Positions 6,083 through 7,825 of a stretch of 7,825 nucleotides of DNA are shown piece by piece (positions within the stretch are counted from its first letter, which is position 1; the number at the start of each line of letters is the position of its first letter). The notes under the pieces are model-generated. The model was not told the origin of the DNA, ran no database searches, and worked only from the letters and a program-made list of their open reading frames with translations. A program made the position numbers and the translations under genes. Location of the stretch: positions 1 to 7,825 of the forward strand of contig JAIXXE010000043.1 in the NCBI GenBank assembly GCA_027490875.1. Direction: 5' to 3'. This DNA is from Alphaproteobacteria bacterium (GTDB lineage Bacteria > Pseudomonadota > Alphaproteobacteria > UBA2136 > UBA6156).

Positions 6083-6562
6083 CATTTTTGCGATCTGGGC
6101 GACAAGAGTGGCCCGATTCGCGAGCATCCGATCGGGAAGGTCCTTCTCCGCTAACTCCAGTTCACTGATTAACGCCACAACTTGCTGCTTGGCTTCTATC
6201 GAACACGAACTCAGGGCTTCGCTTACCGATGAATCATAACGCTTGCGCAATTCCAGTCGCACTCTGTCTAGCTGGCGGCAACTCGCACACCGCTTAGGCA
6301 GCGAATCTATCCAGAACCGCAGTTCCTCATACCAGAATCGCTGCTCACGCGCTGAGAACACGAACTCTGAACCGCACTCTACGCAAACAAACGTCGCGTC
6401 AACGTACCAGTGTCTAGGACACACCGAGTAGTTTTGCTTTGACACGTCCGCGCGCTCCGCGGTTACGTAGTCGATACGGGACGCCCCGAAGAACAGGTGC
6501 GCAGGCATGGCCTTAGGGTTGTGTGCCCCGAAGACGCCGGGCGTTAGGTCGTCGTGTTCCAT
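6077..6562 (-). CDS. Zinc-ribbon protein, PF13451-like (cassette gene)
   Basis: This 161-aa protein starts at the ATG at 6562, directly after the R' box of attC-B. A TTG at 6580 would start inside attC and is rejected. The core is 'FVCVECGSEFVFSAREQRFWYEE', spanning 58-80. It holds C60/C63, 'KRC' at 90-92 and the second pair C92/C95 ('RCASCR'). This CxxC...CxxC pattern with 'G.EF.FSA.EQ.FWYEE' is the probable zinc-ribbon domain family zf-trcl-like (PF13451), of unknown function. The C-terminal 60 residues are helical ('EAKQQVVALISELELAEKDL'). It could bind nucleic acid or protein; nothing in the sequence decides. The stop TAA falls in the R'' box of attC-C. Confidence 0.75.
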   Translation of the reverse strand: MEHDDLTPGVFGAHNPKAMPAHLFFGASRIDYVTAERADVSKQNYSVCPRHWYVDATFVCVECGSEFVFSAREQRFWYEELRFWIDSLPKRCASCRQLDRVRLELRKRYDSSVSEALSSCSIEAKQQVVALISELELAEKDLPDRMLANRATLVAQIAKMG

Positions 6563-6565
6563 GTG

Positions 6566-6653
6566 GGCTAACGACTGCAATCAGCGGCTCGCGACCTTGG
6601 ACGAACCACTCCGACAGATTCTATCGCGAGTCCGCTGCATTGCTTGGTTCCGT
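6566..6653 (-). repeat. attC site B (after LRV membrane cassette)
   Basis: On the - strand the R' box is GTTAGCC (6572-6566). The R'' position reads ACGGAAC (6653-6647), not RYYYAAC. The arms match those of attC-A: an AATGCAGCGG arm pairs with CCGCTGATT, leaving an unpaired G, and ACTCGCGA then pairs with TCGCGAG, leaving an unpaired A. Length and internal 27-base block (6617-6643) are the same as in A and D. The stop codon of the membrane protein lies within the site at 6621-6623. Confidence 0.85.
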
Positions 6654-7634
6654 ATTGGGCGTGTCCTTTCTCCTCAGTCGAGTCTTTATTCTGCTCGGAC
6701 ATGATGGGTTGTCAGCCAACGCTTCGCGTACACGCGCTTCTTCATCCGACGCAAGAGCCTCTGCAACCGACTCGGGAATACCCGGATTCCCAGCAAGCAG
6801 TTCCCTCACGTAACTGTCTGGGCTAATGGCGATCTCTTCCGCAAGGTCTTGCGTGATTGCTGGGTTTGTTGCGAGGTAGTGCATCGCTAGACGTGCTTCA
6901 ATACTTCCGCGACTTTTAGCGGCGTTGAACATTTCGCGAAGGACATCCGGCGGCGCTGCCTTATTGCCCAGCACATCATCCGTCAACTGCGATGCCCTCT
7001 TACCTTCGGAGAGCCGCCTGAAAGTTTGGGGCAAGCAGTCTGTGCGGCGTGCAACAAGCCGCATTACAGACAGACCCCAGCGATTGTCTGGCTGTACCGG
7101 CCAGACCGACCACATCGGCGAGTAGAGAGCCGCATTATCAAGTCGGGACACGCGGTCGAGAAAATCAGGGGAAGACTGTGGGTTCACCACCAGTGCCGCC
7201 AGCACGAATTTATTTAGCCACGCAATATCGAGTCGGTCGATTTGTTCGGCTGCCATGTGCCGGGCCCAGTGCACTCGAACGGTCAGAAGGATGCCGTGAC
7301 CGACAAATGCCGCAACCAATCCACCAATTGTAACGCAGCAAGCCCAATCATCGCGCGGGAACAGCTTGGGGTTTTTTGTGCCGGAGCGATACCACGCCAC
7401 AACTTGGCACAACGACTTTCCAAAGGCAAAGAACGTGATTGCTGCTATCCCGGCCACCCACGGCACGTAAAGAAAACCAAACCCGGCTGTGGAGCCGCCC
7501 GTTCGCGATATGGCCACTACAGAGACTGCAGTAGTGAACCATGCAGCTGCTATCGCCGAGACACAGCCCCACTTATTCTGCGAGGGATGGCTGCGCCCCT
7601 CGGCTGTTTCAGGTTTCGGCTCAAGGAGATTCAT
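6621..7634 (-). CDS. Three-helix membrane protein with LRV-like repeats (cassette gene)
   Basis: This 337-aa protein starts at the ATG at 7634, ten bases inside its cassette. Three hydrophobic helices lie at about 24-43, 55-80 and 98-119, so the long C-terminal domain sits on one side of the membrane. That domain holds degenerate helical repeats of the type 'LA.NP..P...AE.LA.D....VRE'. The clearest are at 254-275, 276-300 and 301-320 ('VRELLAGNPGIPESVAEALA', then 'VREALADNPSCP'). Weaker ones may start near 147 and 220. These resemble leucine-rich-repeat-variant/HEAT-like solenoids, usually protein-interaction surfaces. No enzymatic motif is seen. The last eight or so residues ('SNAADSR') are encoded by the attC itself, because the frame runs past the R'' position to a TAG at 6623-6621. 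Confidence 0.72.
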   Translation of the reverse strand: MNLLEPKPETAEGRSHPSQNKWGCVSAIAAAWFTTAVSVVAISRTGGSTAGFGFLYVPWVAGIAAITFFAFGKSLCQVVAWYRSGTKNPKLFPRDDWACCVTIGGLVAAFVGHGILLTVRVHWARHMAAEQIDRLDIAWLNKFVLAALVVNPQSSPDFLDRVSRLDNAALYSPMWSVWPVQPDNRWGLSVMRLVARRTDCLPQTFRRLSEGKRASQLTDDVLGNKAAPPDVLREMFNAAKSRGSIEARLAMHYLATNPAITQDLAEEIAISPDSYVRELLAGNPGIPESVAEALASDEEARVREALADNPSCPSRIKTRLRRKDTPNTEPSNAADSR

Positions 7635-7643
7635 GGAAGGCCA

Positions 7644-7732
7644 GCGGAACAGTTCCGATCAGCGGCTCGCGACCTCAGGGCTAGCCATTACGCAGGATTC
7701 TATCGCGAGTCCGCTGCATTGCTTGGTTAGGT
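7644..7732 (-). repeat. attC site A (right-most)
   Basis: On the - strand the R'' box is ACCTAAC (7732-7726) and the R' box GTTCCGC (7650-7644), an unusual variant. The arms CAATGCAGCGGACTCGCGA and TCGCGAGCCGCTGATCG pair over 17 positions with one G·A-type end mismatch. They leave exactly two unpaired bases (G and A) in one arm, the classical attC asymmetry. The shared 27-base block is at 7696-7722. Confidence 0.88.
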
Positions 7733-7825
7733 GCCTTTGTCCATGCGTAGCGCACAAGCAACGACAGCCAAGCAAGCACTGTGGGGATGTTGATCGCACC
7801 CAGCACATACAACAGGCTGAGCCCA
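7681..7825 (-). CDS. Membrane protein, C-terminal part (cassette gene, partial)
   Basis: This is the last 47 codons of a gene entering from the right edge on the - strand (first full codon at 7824). The frame reads 'GLSLLYVLGAINIPTVLAWL' and then 'SLLVRYAWTKAP', clearly hydrophobic, so one or two membrane helices end about 20 residues before the C-terminus. It then crosses the R'' box into attC-A, which encodes the tail 'NQAMQRTRDRILRNG', and stops at a TAG (7683-7681). A competing frame ends at the TAA in the R'' box, but its translation is cysteine-rich and less protein-like. The family cannot be told from this fragment. Confidence 0.5.
   Translation of the reverse strand, partial: GLSLLYVLGAINIPTVLAWLSLLVRYAWTKAPNQAMQRTRDRILRNG

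Larger units (their letters stand above)
5430..7732 (-). mobile_element. Integron gene-cassette array (four attC sites)
   Basis: Four structured sites of 88-89 bp, all in the same (-) orientation, are separated by single open frames that start within about 10-15 bases of one site and stop at or inside the next. This is the layout of an integron cassette array. Three complete cassettes are bounded here: about 6572-7649 (membrane/LRV protein), 6001-6571 (zinc ribbon) and about 5436-6000 (WapI-like). A fourth enters from the right edge. Three sites are near-identical, as in sedentary chromosomal integrons. No integrase or attI is in the window; given the polarity they should lie beyond 7825. If none exists there, this is an integrase-less attC cluster. 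Confidence 0.88.

Noticed and set aside
5430..7732. Repeated blocks as a CRISPR array
   Set aside because: There are only four units of 88-89 bp spaced by whole genes, with internal dyad symmetry and attC core boxes. This is not a repeat-spacer pattern.

Overview
The window looks like accessory DNA from a planctomycete, probably Gemmata-like. This rests on remembered family resemblance, not on a search. The pointers are a small protein with an 'SHVEP..EG.WWAD' core, a partner that starts like 'MSDLKLIDAVA..TGED', a two-helix membrane protein with a soluble NTF2-like tail, and a DUF3150-like protein next to a Ycf46-type AAA+ ATPase. The left end is GC-rich, positions about 2560-4140 are nearer half GC, and the right third is intermediate. 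That pattern fits a patchwork of acquired modules.

Left region (1-2561): the 3' part of an AAA+ ATPase on +, then a convergent, clearly broken class I methyltransferase on -. A 338-aa DUF3150-like coiled-coil protein on + follows, overlapping by ATGA with a 101-aa SHVEP-type protein. The ATPase and DUF3150-like protein probably belong together, with the dead methyltransferase lying between them.

Middle region (2558-4068): a tightly coupled two-gene operon on -. The first gene is a CD-NTase/OAS-like nucleotidyltransferase with GS, DxD and third-Asp motifs intact. The second is a DUF6602-like protein with a PD-(D/E)XK nuclease signature. The two overlap by 7 nt. The pair is AT-richer than its surroundings and is bracketed by two direct copies of the SHVEP coding segment. 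The right copy is a frameshifted chimera at 4424-4673. This is the best candidate for an undescribed defence-type system in the window. A gene-free gap of 355 bp lies at 4069-4423.

Right region (4651-7825): two translationally coupled small membrane-protein genes on -, then an integron gene-cassette array on -. Four attC sites of 88-89 bp each separate single-gene cassettes. The cassettes carry a WapI-type immunity-like protein, a zinc-ribbon protein, a three-helix membrane protein with LRV-like repeats, and at the right edge the tail of a membrane protein. For each complete, well-bounded cassette, the core box at its start is the reverse complement, or nearly so, of the box at its end, as expected of excisable circles. 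All attC sites point the same way, so any attI/integrase should lie to the right of the window. No integrase is visible inside it.
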